NCBI RefSeq assembly: GCF_000026145.1
Contig: NC_009445.1
Coordinates: 5,424,501 to 5,488,500 of the forward strand
Direction of reading: 5' to 3'
Length of the DNA: 64,000 nucleotides
Source of the DNA: Bradyrhizobium sp. ORS 278
GTDB lineage: Bacteria; Pseudomonadota; Alphaproteobacteria; Rhizobiales; Xanthobacteraceae
Position numbers and translations under genes: made by a program. This document shows, piece by piece, positions 7,627-16,819 of the stretch; the first letter of the stretch is position 1; each line of letters opens with the position of its first letter. The notes beneath the pieces are model-generated. The model saw only the letters and a program-made list of their open reading frames with translations, searched no databases and had not been told where the DNA came from.

Positions 7627-8424
7627 TGCACGCCTCCCCTCGTCCCTCTTGCATCCCCATGGCTGATGGCCGGGCCCCCGCCGCGGCGCGATGCGCTTGA
7701 TACAATCTCTGCGTGTATTTTCACGCGAGCTACATCAAATGAAACGATATCAGCCGTCATGCGCGGACCGTGCGCGCAAATCCCTAAGGAACTCTGAATC
7801 TGGAGATGGAATCCCGCCCAACGGAATCGTAGGACCAACCAGTTTCCGGTTTCTGAAGATACTGGCCCGTCTGATTACGGGTGAACGCAGGACACTTAAC
7901 CATCGGTTGCACGCTGCAGGTTGGACGCATCAGCGTCCAGCAGGACTCACGCGACGCGCCGGTCGCGCCTCAGGACACCCCGCTCTGCTCCTCTCCCTGA
8001 GGAGCCCGCCGCAGGCTGGCGTCTCGAAGGGCGAGGCCCCTGCTCGGGCCCCATGATTCGAGACGGCGCTGCAGCTGCGCATCTCGCGCATGACAAATCC
8101 AGCGCATGACGCGCTTAGCAAAGGATTCAGCTTAACGGATTTCGCCTGATGCAGCGGCGCAACTCATCGCACGATTCGGACACGGCCTCACCAACCGCCG
8201 CGCGCAGGCGGCTCTCGCGCAAATAGCTAACACATTCGCGGCGTTTCACTATTAGCGAGCTAACAACCTGTTCACCACTTGCGCAATCGTCGCTTGGCGC
8301 AAGCGCCGCGGCCCGCGTCGTTCAAGTCTGCTTATACCATTGGCGCTTAGTCGTTAGTCAGGGCGAACCGCTGACCGCAGGCCTGCGCGTTGCTCCCGGT
8401 GTATGAGTAGAAAGTCGTTCGCTG
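7627..8424. other. Long intergenic region between PilZ and Tad genes, with a repeat remnant
   Basis: About 800 bases with no convincing gene; no Flp pilin-like small gene was found. At 7984-8040 it contains CCTGAGGAGCCCGCCGCAGG / GGCGTCTCGAAGGGCGAGG, the core of a common rhizobial repeat (family C here). The bases before 8425 presumably carry the promoter of the cpa operon. Confidence 0.55.
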
Positions 8425-9234
8425 ATGATGACGGCACGCATCGTAGTGTTAACCATCGCTCTCGGCGCAGGCGGTGTTGCGGCCTATCTGGTCAGCAGTT
8501 CCGAAAGCCAGCAGCCGGCGCCGGTCGCGCCGGTCGCTCAGCTGCCGACCGTCGAGGTGCTGGTGGCGAAGGCCGACATCGGCCTGGGACAGGCGATCAA
8601 GCCGGGCGATCTCATCTGGCAGACCTGGCCGGAGGCGGCGAGCAACATCTTCATTCGCCGCGGCGACCGGCCCGAGGCCGCCACTCAGCTGGTCGGCTCG
8701 ATCGCGCGGGCGCCGTTCGTGATCGGCGAGCCGATCCGCGAGCAGAAGCTGGTCAAGTCGGACGGCTCGGGCTTCATGGCGGCGATCCTGCCCGCGGGCA
8801 TGCGCGCGATCTCCACCGAGATCTCGCCGGAGACCGGCGCCGGCGGCTTCATCCTGCCGAACGACCGCGTCGACGTGATCCTGTCGCGGCGCGAGAAGAA
8901 TCCCGACAAGCCGGCCGCCGCCGACTCCATCGTCTCCGAGATCATCCTGTCCAATGTGCGCGTGCTGGCGATCGACCAGGCGCCGAAGGAGAAGGAAGGC
9001 CAGAACACGGTCGTCGGCAAGACCGTGACGCTCGAGCTGAAGCCCGAGCAGGCCGAGACGCTCTCGCGCGCGCGACAGGCCGGCACGCTGGCGCTGGCGC
9101 TGCGCAGCATCGCCGACATCAACGCGCCCGACACGGGCAAGACCGAGACAGAGCAGCAGCAGATGGCGCGGCGGGGCAACGCCATCGAGATCATTCGCTA
9201 CGGGGTCACGAGCTCGCTGACGGCGCAGAAGTGA
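8425..9234 (+). CDS. cpaB: Tad/Flp pilus assembly protein CpaB (RcpC)
   Basis: 269 residues. A single N-terminal membrane segment (VVLTIALGAGGVAAYLV) is followed by a SAF domain (VEVLVAKADIGLGQAIKPGD near 43-63) and the RcpC/CpaB C-terminal region with the typical ILPAGMRAISTEISPE stretch and LPNDRVDVIL. CpaB lies in the periplasm and supports the secretin channel of Tad pili. Two adjacent ATGs (8425, 8428) are possible starts. It is the first gene of cpaB-cpaC-cpaD-cpaE, 17 bases before cpaC. Confidence 0.93.
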   Translation: MMTARIVVLTIALGAGGVAAYLVSSSESQQPAPVAPVAQLPTVEVLVAKADIGLGQAIKPGDLIWQTWPEAASNIFIRRGDRPEAATQLVGSIARAPFVIGEPIREQKLVKSDGSGFMAAILPAGMRAISTEISPETGAGGFILPNDRVDVILSRREKNPDKPAAADSIVSEIILSNVRVLAIDQAPKEKEGQNTVVGKTVTLELKPEQAETLSRARQAGTLALALRSIADINAPDTGKTETEQQQMARRGNAIEIIRYGVTSSLTAQK

Positions 9235-9251
9235 CGAGAAGGATGGGGACA

Positions 9252-10721
9252 ATGATGGGTGGGCATCAAAGCGGAAAAATGGGGACGGCGCTGATGCGCG
9301 CCCTCGCCATGTCGGCGGCCATCGCCCTGGTGCTCAATCCGGCGCTGGCGCCGGTGAAGGCGGCCGAGGACAGGGACGCGCCGACGGTCTCGGTCGGCTC
9401 GTCGAAGGTGCACTATCTCTCGCTCGGCATCGGCAAGTCGGTCGTGGTCGACTTCCCGCAGGACGTCAAGGACGTGCTGGTGGCCGATCCGAAGATCGCC
9501 AACGCCGTGGTGCGCTCGGCCAAGCGCGCCTACATCATCGGAGCAGCGATAGGCCAGACCAACGTGGTGTTCTTCGACGGCGAGGGCCAGCAGGTCGCGG
9601 CCTATGACATCGCGATCAAGCGCGATCTCAACGGCGTGCGCCAGGCGCTCAGCCAGAGCATTCCCGGCGTCAAGATCGACGGCGTCGGCGACGGCGTGAT
9701 CCTGACCGGGTCCGTATCGAGCCCGGTCGAGGCGCAGCAGGCGGGCGAGATCGCCGCGCGGCTGGTCGGCGGCGCCGACAAGGTGGTGAACTCGATCGTC
9801 GTGCGCGGCCGCGACCAGGTGATGCTGAAGGTCAACGTGTCCGAAGTGCGGCGCGAGATCGTCAAGCAGCTGGGCATCGATCTCAGCGCCAGCATGACCT
9901 ACGGCACCGCGGTCGTGAACTTCAACCAGACCAATCCGTTCACGGCCTATGGCAAGTCGCTGGCGGCCGGCAACGGCCTCTCCGCCATCGGCGGCGGCAA
10001 TCTGTCGTCGGTGTCGGCGACCATGCGCGCGATGGAGACCGCGGGCGTGGTCAAGACGCTGGCCGAGCCGAACCTGACCGCGATCTCCGGCGAGTCCGCG
10101 ACCTTCATCGCCGGCGGCGAGTTTCCGGTCCCCGGCGGCTACTCCTGCGATCCCAAGACCGGCCTGTGCAGCACCTCGGTGATGTTCAAGAAGTTCGGCA
10201 TCTCGCTCAACTTCACGCCGGTGGTGCTGAGCGAGGGCCGCATCAGCCTGCGCGTCATGACCGAAGTGTCGGAGTTGTCGAACGACAACGCGATCACGCT
10301 GTCCTACGCAACGAGCGCGAACTCGGCCTCGTCGGTCACCATCCCTGCGATCCGCACCCGCCGCGCCGAGACGACGCTGGAGATTCCCTCCGGCGGCTCG
10401 ATGGCGATGGCCGGCCTGATCCAGAACCAGACCAAGCAGGCGATCAACGGCCTGCCCGGGCTCAACCAGCTGCCGGTGCTCGGCCAGCTGTTCCGCAGCC
10501 AGGACTACGTCAACAACGAGACCGAGCTGATGGTGCTGGTGACGCCCTATGTGGTGCGCGCCGTCGCGCAGAAGGAGCTGTCGCGCCCGGATGACGGCTT
10601 CGCGCCGGCGACCGATTCGGAATCGGCGCTGCTCGGCCGCATGAACCGGCTCTACGGCGTCGCCGCCAAGGTCGACGCCGTGACCGGACAGCCGGCCGGC
10701 TTCGGCTTCATCATCGATTGA
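9252..10721 (+). CDS. cpaC: Tad/Flp pilus outer-membrane secretin CpaC (RcpA)
   Basis: 489 residues from ATG at 9252 behind AAGGATGGGG; the frame stays open much further 5' across cpaB but that part is not protein. A signal peptide covers about residues 1-38. Then come a pilus-type N-terminal secretin domain (SLGIGKSVVVDFPQDVKDV), a BON-like ring domain (ILTGSVSSPVEAQQAGEIA) and the C-terminal secretin domain ending with GLPGLNQLPVLGQLF and NNETELMVLVTPYVV. It forms the outer-membrane channel through which the Flp fibre exits. Confidence 0.95.
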   Translation: MMGGHQSGKMGTALMRALAMSAAIALVLNPALAPVKAAEDRDAPTVSVGSSKVHYLSLGIGKSVVVDFPQDVKDVLVADPKIANAVVRSAKRAYIIGAAIGQTNVVFFDGEGQQVAAYDIAIKRDLNGVRQALSQSIPGVKIDGVGDGVILTGSVSSPVEAQQAGEIAARLVGGADKVVNSIVVRGRDQVMLKVNVSEVRREIVKQLGIDLSASMTYGTAVVNFNQTNPFTAYGKSLAAGNGLSAIGGGNLSSVSATMRAMETAGVVKTLAEPNLTAISGESATFIAGGEFPVPGGYSCDPKTGLCSTSVMFKKFGISLNFTPVVLSEGRISLRVMTEVSELSNDNAITLSYATSANSASSVTIPAIRTRRAETTLEIPSGGSMAMAGLIQNQTKQAINGLPGLNQLPVLGQLFRSQDYVNNETELMVLVTPYVVRAVAQKELSRPDDGFAPATDSESALLGRMNRLYGVAAKVDAVTGQPAGFGFIID

Positions 10722-10753
10722 GACGGCGGGATCAGGGGCACGGGGGAACGGAC

Positions 10754-11488
10754 ATGACGGGATCATCTGCAGACAGGCGGCGCGCAGCGGCTCGCCTCGG
10801 CGCGCTGGCGGGGCTGGCGCTCACGCTCGGCGCCTGCAACTCCACCAGCGGCGAGGTCGTGGCGACGATCCCCGATGACTACAAGATGCGGCATCCGATC
10901 GCGATCGAGGAAGGCCGGCAATCGATCGTCGTGTTTATCGGCTCAGGCCGCGGCGGCCTGACCATGCCGCAGCGCGCCGACGTCGCGGGCCTGGCGCGCT
11001 CCTGGCGGCGCGAAGGCACCGGCGCCATCGTCGCCGATGTCCCGGCCGGCACGCCGAACGCGCGCGCCGCGCAAGATGCCTATCGCGAGATCCATGCGAT
11101 GCTGACCGAAGGCGGCGTGCCGTCGCGCGCCATCACGATGCGCCATCCGACGCCAGACGACCCGCGGCAGCTCGCCGTGATCCGGCTGAGCTATCCGAAG
11201 ATCGCCGCCGTCGCCGGCCCCTGCGGGCTGTGGCAGGACGATCTCGGGCCGAACATCAACAATCCCGGCTACAGCAGCAACCAGCACTATCAGAACTTCG
11301 GCTGCGCCACGCAGCGCAATCTGGCAGCGATGATCGACAATCCGGCCGATCTCGAGCAGCCGCGCTCCGAGACCGCCGCCTACACGCCGCGCCGCTCCGC
11401 TCTGTTCGAGAAGTACCGCAAGGGCGAGTCGACGGCCGTGACCTATCCGGAGACCGAGAAGGCCAAGCTGAGCGATACAGGCAAATGA
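10754..11488 (+). CDS. cpaD: Tad pilus biogenesis lipoprotein CpaD
   Basis: 244 residues from ATG at 10754. A lipobox LTLGAC (Cys at about 29) follows a hydrophobic leader, so it is a lipoprotein. The rest matches the CpaD pattern: IPDDYKMRHPIAIEEG near the mature N-terminus, a central OmpA-like alternating section (RADVAGLARSWRREG), and NFGCATQRNLAAMIDNPADL near the C-terminus. CpaD helps place the secretin in the outer membrane. Its TGA overlaps the ATG of cpaE (ATGA), indicating translational coupling. Confidence 0.93.
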   Translation: MTGSSADRRRAAARLGALAGLALTLGACNSTSGEVVATIPDDYKMRHPIAIEEGRQSIVVFIGSGRGGLTMPQRADVAGLARSWRREGTGAIVADVPAGTPNARAAQDAYREIHAMLTEGGVPSRAITMRHPTPDDPRQLAVIRLSYPKIAAVAGPCGLWQDDLGPNINNPGYSSNQHYQNFGCATQRNLAAMIDNPADLEQPRSETAAYTPRRSALFEKYRKGESTAVTYPETEKAKLSDTGK

Positions 11489-12753
11489 TCAACGCGTCCC
11501 GTCACAGCCAGCATGAGCAGCCGGCGCCGAGCGGCCCGGTGCTCGACGATCACATCGCGCCGGTTCCCCGCGTCTCGGTGCAGGCGTTCACCGAGACCGA
11601 CCAGACCTCGTCCGCGGTGCTCGCGGCGAGCCAGGACCGGAGGCTCGGCAAGGCGCACATCACGATCAAGGCGGGCGGCATGGCCCGCGCCATCGAGACC
11701 TATCATTCGCAGCCGACGCCCAACGTCATCGTCATCGAGACCAAGCCGGGCGGCGACATCATCGGCGGCCTCGACGATCTCGCCAGCGTCTGCGATCCCG
11801 GCACACGCGTGGTGCTGATCGGAAGCCCGAGCGATGGCGTTGCCTATCGCGAGCTGGTGCGCCGCGGCGTCAACGACTACGTGATCGGCCCGGTCGAGAC
11901 CATCGACGTGATCCGCTCGATCTGCAGCCTGTTCTCGGCCTCGGAGGCCGTCATCACCGGCCGCATCATCGCGGTGGTCGGCGCCAAGGGCGGCGTCGGC
12001 GCCTCCACGGTGGCGCACAACGTCGCCTGGAGCATGGCGCGCGACCTGACGCTGGATTCCGTGGTGATCGATCTCGACATGGCGTTCGGAACCGCCGGCC
12101 TTGACTACAACCAGGATCCGATGCAGGGCATCGCCAACGCCATCTTCCAGCCGGACCGGCCGGACACGGCGCTGATGGAGCGCCTGCTCGCCAAATGCAC
12201 CGAGCACCTCAATCTGCTCGCAGCCCCCGCGACGCTGGACCGCGTCTATGATTTCGGCGCCGACGCGTTCGACGCGATCTTCGACACGCTGCGGCTAACG
12301 CAGCAATGCATCGTGCTCGACGTGCCGCACCAATGGTCGGCCTGGACGCGGCATGCGCTGATCAACGCCGATGACATCCTCGTCGTCGCCGAACCGGATC
12401 TCGCCAATCTGCGCAACGCCAAGAACCTCTTGAGCGTGCTGAAATCCTCGCGCCCCAACGACCGCCCGCCGCTGTACTGCCTGAACCAGGTCGGCATGCC
12501 CAAGCGGCCGGAGATCGATTTGAAGCGCTTCGCCAAGACGGTGGAGGCCGAGCCGGTCGCGGTGATCCCGTTCGACTGCAAGCTGTTCGGCACCGCCGCC
12601 AACAACGGCCAGATGATCGCGGAGGTCGGTGCGCTCAGCCGCACGCCGAAGCTGTTCAAGGAGCTCGCGAACCGGCTGACCGGACGCGTCGAGCCGAAGC
12701 CGCAGCGCGGCTCGCTGCTGGCGCCGATCGCAAAGCTGCTCGGCGCGAAATAG
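11485..12753 (+). CDS. cpaE: Tad pilus localisation ATPase CpaE (TadZ)
   Basis: 422 residues. The N-terminal third is an atypical receiver-like domain (VIVIETKPGGDIIGGLDDLA; VVLIGSPSDGVAYRELVRRG). A ParA/MinD-type ATPase follows, with deviant Walker A GAKGGVGAST near residues 168-177 and VVIDLDMAFGTAGLD. CpaE/TadZ positions the Tad machine at the pole. It overlaps cpaD by four bases and ends three bases before the convergent tadD. In most Tad clusters cpaF, tadB and tadC would follow; here they do not. Confidence 0.93.
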   Translation: MINASRHSQHEQPAPSGPVLDDHIAPVPRVSVQAFTETDQTSSAVLAASQDRRLGKAHITIKAGGMARAIETYHSQPTPNVIVIETKPGGDIIGGLDDLASVCDPGTRVVLIGSPSDGVAYRELVRRGVNDYVIGPVETIDVIRSICSLFSASEAVITGRIIAVVGAKGGVGASTVAHNVAWSMARDLTLDSVVIDLDMAFGTAGLDYNQDPMQGIANAIFQPDRPDTALMERLLAKCTEHLNLLAAPATLDRVYDFGADAFDAIFDTLRLTQQCIVLDVPHQWSAWTRHALINADDILVVAEPDLANLRNAKNLLSVLKSSRPNDRPPLYCLNQVGMPKRPEIDLKRFAKTVEAEPVAVIPFDCKLFGTAANNGQMIAEVGALSRTPKLFKELANRLTGRVEPKPQRGSLLAPIAKLLGAK

Positions 12754-12756
12754 CGC

Positions 12757-13626
12757 TCAGTCGTCGGAGCGGCTCAGCGCTTTTGCCAGCGCCTTGTCCG
12801 GCTGGCCCGCGACGGGCCGGTCCTGCCGCGGCGACAGCTCGCGCTGCGCGACCTGCCGGCGCACCAGGATCTTCCTCACATAGGCGACGTTGGCGCTGGC
12901 CTGCTCCGGCGGCAGTGCCGCGCGCGCGATGCTCTCCGCCTCGCTCATGCGGCCCTGCAGCCCGACGATGACGGCGAGATTGGTGCGCACGCGCGGGCTG
13001 GCGTCGGGATTGGCGGCCGCCTTGCGCAGCTGCTCCTCGGCCTTCGGCAGCTCGTTGGAGAGCGCGTAGGACAGGCCGAGATTGGACAGCACCGAAGGAT
13101 CGTCGGGCGCGATCTTCAGCGCGGTCGCGTAGTATTGCCGCGCCTCCTCGTTGCGCCCCATCTGGTCGAGCGCGGCGCCCTGCGCCGAGAGGATGCGCCA
13201 GTCGGGATCCTCCGGCGAATGCGCCCGGCTCAGCACGTCGAAGGCCTGCTGGAAATTGCCGTTGTCGGCGAGCGCGCGGCCATAGGCCGCGAGCAGCGCC
13301 CGGTTGCCCGGATTGGCGATGGTCGCCTGCTCCAGCACGGCGACGGCCTGCGAGCGTTGACCGGTAGCGCGCAGCGCGCTGCCGTAACGCAAAGCGAGGT
13401 CGGGATCGTTCGGGGTGGCGCGAAAGCGCTCGCGCAGCTGATCGACCTCGGCGCGCGGATCAGAGGCGGCGGCGCCCGGCTTTTCGGACTTGCCGCCGAG
13501 CGCGCCGGTGATGTCGCCGAGGTCGGTGGTCTGGCAGGCACCGAGGCCGAACAGCACGACGGTGAAGGACAGCGCGAACGCAGCCGGCCGCAACACAGGA
13601 CGAGAGTAAGAGGGCCGTGGACGCAT
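12757..13626 (-). CDS. tadD: TPR lipoprotein TadD-like
   Basis: 289 residues. The lipobox FGLGAC gives a Cys near residue 30. Four or five TPR units follow (DPDLALRYGSALRATGQ; GNRALLAAYGRALADNG; DWRILSAQGAALDQMGR; DPSVLSNLGLSYALSNE). TadD-type TPR lipoproteins are accessory factors of Tad secretion in the outer membrane. It is convergent with cpaE with only a three-base gap, which supports the Tad assignment. A general TPR lipoprotein is the alternative. Confidence 0.85.
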   Translation of the reverse strand: MRPRPSYSRPVLRPAAFALSFTVVLFGLGACQTTDLGDITGALGGKSEKPGAAASDPRAEVDQLRERFRATPNDPDLALRYGSALRATGQRSQAVAVLEQATIANPGNRALLAAYGRALADNGNFQQAFDVLSRAHSPEDPDWRILSAQGAALDQMGRNEEARQYYATALKIAPDDPSVLSNLGLSYALSNELPKAEEQLRKAAANPDASPRVRTNLAVIVGLQGRMSEAESIARAALPPEQASANVAYVRKILVRRQVAQRELSPRQDRPVAGQPDKALAKALSRSDD

Positions 13627-13747
13627 GCAACTGAACTACTTCGGGACCAGATGATCTGCACGCTGGCAGATTAACCCTAAGGTCCCGTTAAGCTTGCGCG
13701 ATCGCCAAGGCTCAATCCAAGGCTCAATCCAAGGCCCTGTTCAAAGC

Positions 13748-13999
13748 TCAATCGATGAATTCGGCGCCGAACTCGCAGCCGATCCGCCAGGCGAGACGGC
13801 ATTTGCGCTGATGGTCGGGCGCGAACACGATGGTGAACTGCTGGGGAATCTCGACGAATTCGGCAACCACCTTGACGCCGCCGTCGGAAATATCCGTGAC
13901 CGTACAGTCCCGCGGCAGGCTGCCATTGCCGCAATGGATCTTCGCGATCCGCCTGCACAGCCGACGTTCGCTCTTACGACGGTTCGCCAACATCAACAT
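13748..13999 (-). CDS. Short PilZ-domain protein
   Basis: 83 residues from ATG at 13999; a nearby in-frame ATG at 13993 is also possible. The whole protein is one PilZ domain: RRKSERRLCRR at the N-terminus (RRxxxR c-di-GMP contact) and DISDGGVKVVAEF (DxSxGG motif), then FGAEFID at the end. It lies beyond tadD on the same strand, mirroring the PilZ protein on the other side of the Tad cluster. Likely a single-domain c-di-GMP adaptor. Confidence 0.82.
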   Translation of the reverse strand: MLMLANRRKSERRLCRRIAKIHCGNGSLPRDCTVTDISDGGVKVVAEFVEIPQQFTIVFAPDHQRKCRLAWRIGCEFGAEFID

Positions 14000-14111
14000 T
14001 TCGTCACTCGCCCACTCAATCGTCCATCCTGGACGATCATCTGTAACGGCGAAACATTGGAATCTGGCTAGCGTGACGTCGGGGATTCCGGGGCTGCGAT
14101 TCGGATTTCGT

Positions 14112-16040
14112 TTACCTTGAGCCGGCCGCCAGCAAGAAACCGTCGAAATAGGCCGACAGCCGCCCGACATCGTCGAGCGGCATGATGTCGGCGACATACT
14201 GGTCAGGCCGCACGATCACGAGGCAGCCGCCCTCACGATCGATGCCGCGCATCGCAAAGATGTCCTGCCCGCTCTTCAGATCGGAGCAGAACATCTTCTC
14301 GTAATCGACGAGGCCGTAGCGGCCCTTCCGCGGCAGCAGCAGCGACGGCATCTCCTCCAGAGCGAGCTCGCGATGGCCCTGCTGGAATACGGCGCGAAGG
14401 TCGATCACGGAATCGATGTCGGCGCCGGCAGGCGTGTAGCGCCGCAGCGGCGAGGCCGCGTTGTCACTGAGGAAATCACACAGGCGGCGGATGGCGGACA
14501 CTTGAGCCGTGGGGTCCTCGGCGCCGGCGAAGGCGAACAGGCGGAAGCGGCCGTCGGCCTGGACCACGTGACCGAGTTGCACCCGCTTGGCGTCGCCGAG
14601 GCGAATCACGGGTGCTGAGTGGAACCGCTTGCCGATGACGAAGCCGGCGGCGAGCTGCTGGAAGGTGTCGTCGCCGGTCAGCAGCGAGGGCCGGTACTGC
14701 GTGGCGGTACCGGCGGTGTAGCGGCCGTGGCGGACGAAATAGTCCTGCGTCTTGGCCGCATCCGCACCGCCCTGCTTGGCGGCGGAGGCGAGGATCCCCG
14801 ACCATTCACGATCGAAATCGATCAGCTCCTGCGCGATCGCCTTGCGTTCGGCCGAGTAGCTGTGCAGCAGCTCGGGCGCGCAGCGCTTGCCCAGCACGGC
14901 GGCGAGCTTCCAGCCGAGATTGAAGGTGTCCTGCATCGACACGTTCATGCCCTGCCCCGCCTTGGGGCTGTGGGTGTGGCAGGCGTCGCCGGCGATGAAC
15001 ACGCGCGGCAGCCTTGTGGCGACCTCCGCCTCCGGCACGTCGTCGAACTTGTCGGTGATGCGCTGCCCGATCTCGTAGACCGACCACCACGCGACCTCCT
15101 TCACCTCCAGCGTATAAGGCGCGAGAATGCGCTGCGCCTTGGCGATCACCTCCTCGACGGTGATGTTGCGGCCGGCGACACGCTCGCCGACCTCGAGCTT
15201 GGCGAGCTCGACATACAGCCGCACCAGATAGCCGCCCTCGCGCGGGATCACCAGCAGGCTGCCGTCCTTGGGCGACTGGATCAGCGACTTGAAACGGATG
15301 TCGGGGAAATCGGTGACCGCGAGCACGTCCATCACGCCCCAGGCGTGGTTGGCGGAATCGCCATGCAGCTCGCGGCCGATCGCCTTGCGCACCACGCTGC
15401 GGGCGCCGTCGCAGCCGACGACGTAGCGCGCGCGCACCGTTTCGACCTGCCCCTCATGCGCGGCATCGATGCGGTCGAAGCTCACGCTGACACCGTGCGC
15501 GCCGGCCGGCGCGGCTTCATCAATCGTGAGATCGCGCAGGCGCCGCGCGTAGTACGGCTGCATCTTCGCCGCCGAGTGTCGCATGACGTCGAGGAAAAAA
15601 TCGTGCACGCGGGCCTGGTTGAGCACGACATGCGGCATCTCGGACAGGCCATCCTCGACGTCCTGCACGCGGCCGCTGCGCGCGATCTGCGCGGTGTTCG
15701 CCTCAGCGGGCTTCCAGAACGTGGTCTCGTTGATCCAGCAGGCCTCCTTCAGCACCCTCTCGGCGAAGCCGTAGGCCTGGAACATCTCCATCGTCCGGCA
15801 GGCGATGCCGTCGGCCTGGCCGAGCAGCAGGCGGCCCGGCTTCTGCTCGACGATAGCGGTTGTGATGTCCGGAAAAGCCGACAGCTGGGCCGCGAGATTC
15901 AATCCCGCCGGGCCGCAGCCGACGATGAGGACGTCGACCTCCGAGGGCAGCGCGCCTGCCGCGCCGGAGCTTGCCACGCGCTCCGCCGTATCGAAAATCT
16001 CAGGGTCGCCCGGCTGAAAGCCGTTGAGATGAAATTGCAC
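14112..16040 (-). CDS. FAD-dependent aromatic hydroxylase (phenol hydroxylase / 3-hydroxybenzoate 4-monooxygenase type)
   Basis: 642 residues, the size of MobA-type enzymes. The FAD-binding Rossmann motif VGCGPAGLNLA is near residues 40-50, with the DG region VVGCDGARSVVRKAIG and the GD motif FIAGDACHTHSPKAGQGMN near 350. A C-terminal thioredoxin-like phenol-hydroxylase domain ends with VRPDQYVADIMPLDD. It would hydroxylate a phenolic acid with NAD(P)H and O2. It is divergent from a MarR regulator with a repeated motif in the gap, so it is probably induced by its aromatic substrate. MobA is the closest recalled match; the substrate is uncertain. Confidence 0.87.
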   Translation of the reverse strand: MQFHLNGFQPGDPEIFDTAERVASSGAAGALPSEVDVLIVGCGPAGLNLAAQLSAFPDITTAIVEQKPGRLLLGQADGIACRTMEMFQAYGFAERVLKEACWINETTFWKPAEANTAQIARSGRVQDVEDGLSEMPHVVLNQARVHDFFLDVMRHSAAKMQPYYARRLRDLTIDEAAPAGAHGVSVSFDRIDAAHEGQVETVRARYVVGCDGARSVVRKAIGRELHGDSANHAWGVMDVLAVTDFPDIRFKSLIQSPKDGSLLVIPREGGYLVRLYVELAKLEVGERVAGRNITVEEVIAKAQRILAPYTLEVKEVAWWSVYEIGQRITDKFDDVPEAEVATRLPRVFIAGDACHTHSPKAGQGMNVSMQDTFNLGWKLAAVLGKRCAPELLHSYSAERKAIAQELIDFDREWSGILASAAKQGGADAAKTQDYFVRHGRYTAGTATQYRPSLLTGDDTFQQLAAGFVIGKRFHSAPVIRLGDAKRVQLGHVVQADGRFRLFAFAGAEDPTAQVSAIRRLCDFLSDNAASPLRRYTPAGADIDSVIDLRAVFQQGHRELALEEMPSLLLPRKGRYGLVDYEKMFCSDLKSGQDIFAMRGIDREGGCLVIVRPDQYVADIMPLDDVGRLSAYFDGFLLAAGSR

Positions 16041-16070
16041 GTGACCACCCTCCCTTGCGCTTCCTTATTG

Positions 16071-16096
16071 ATCAGTATGCTGATCATCAGTATGCT
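16071..16096. promoter_or_regulatory. Probable MarR-family operator (direct repeat ATCAGTATGCT x2)
   Basis: ATCAGTATGCT occurs at 16071-16081 and again at 16086-16096, a 15-base period. TGATCAGTATGCTGATCA is also an inverted arrangement (TGATCA on both sides of GTATGC). It lies in the 83-base gap between the divergent hydroxylase and MarR genes and would let the regulator control both. Confidence 0.7.
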
Positions 16097-16123
16097 TGTC
16101 AAGCAGACCGAAGGAGACTCGTG

Positions 16124-16594
16124 GTGACCGAAATGGAGGACATGCCGGGACACCTGGCGCGCCGGTTCCAGCAGATCGCGGTGGCGGTGTTTCTTGCGGA
16201 GGTCGGCGCGGCCGGCTTCGACCTGACGCCGGTGCAATATGCGGCGCTGGCGGCCATCGCGGCCAATCCCGCGATCGACCAGATCACCCTCGCCGGCCTG
16301 ATCGCCTATGACCGCACCACGATCACCGGCGTCATCGACCGCCTTGCGCAGAAGGGTTTGGTGGTTCGTCAGGCGAGCCTGCGCGACCGCCGCGCGCGCG
16401 AGCTGCTGATCACCGCGGACGGACAGCGGACACTGGACGCGATCACGCCGGCCGTCGAGGCGGCGCAGCGTCTGATGGTGCGTGGTCTGACGGGGGCCGA
16501 GGCCAAAGAGCTCACCCGCCTGCTGCGAAAAGTCATCGCCGCCGGCAACGAGCTCAGCCGCGCGCCGCTGCGCGATGGGACGACGGGTCGGTGA
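16124..16594 (+). CDS. MarR-family transcriptional regulator
   Basis: 156 residues from GTG at 16124, seven bases after AAGGAG; a GTG at 16121 is an alternative. The winged HTH shows FDLTPVQYAALAAIAANP, then the recognition-helix region TLAGLIAYDRTTITGVIDRL and the wing with KGLVVRQASLRDRRARE (DxRxR signature). MarR proteins repress catabolic genes and release on binding phenolics. It is divergent from the aromatic hydroxylase with an operator-like repeat between. Confidence 0.9.
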   Translation: MTEMEDMPGHLARRFQQIAVAVFLAEVGAAGFDLTPVQYAALAAIAANPAIDQITLAGLIAYDRTTITGVIDRLAQKGLVVRQASLRDRRARELLITADGQRTLDAITPAVEAAQRLMVRGLTGAEAKELTRLLRKVIAAGNELSRAPLRDGTTGR

Positions 16595-16819
16595 TTGTCG
16601 ACAACCGCGGCTTCGGATCGTCTCGGGATCAGAGCGCGCATCGGCATCCCCGACCAGAGCATCGGCCTTCAAGCACCGCTGCGCTCGCTCTCCCGGTCTC
16701 CATCGAAGGCCTCTGCATGAGTACTCCGCTCACGATCAATGTGCCGCAGGAAATCGAGGTAGGGCGCGCATGCGGCGCGTCTCGAACCATGAGGCTCTCA
16801 TGCTCACCGCAGTCCTCCC
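16595..16819. other. Intergenic stretch with a short gene-start remnant and repeat half
   Basis: ATG at 16717 opens MSTPLTINVPQEIEVG, which looks like a genuine protein start. It runs at once into GGCGCGTCTCGAACCATGAGG, resembling the rhizobial repeat family C seen near 7984. Possibly a gene truncated by a repeat; too short to name. Confidence 0.35.

Noticed and set aside
8403..9251. Upstream extension of the CpaC frame
   Set aside because: It overlaps cpaB in another frame and its composition is that of a shadow; CpaC starts at 9252 with a Shine-Dalgarno and signal peptide.
9198..10766. 522-residue minus-strand frame opposite cpaC
   Set aside because: Shadow of the secretin gene, His/Arg/Ala-rich with no family pattern.
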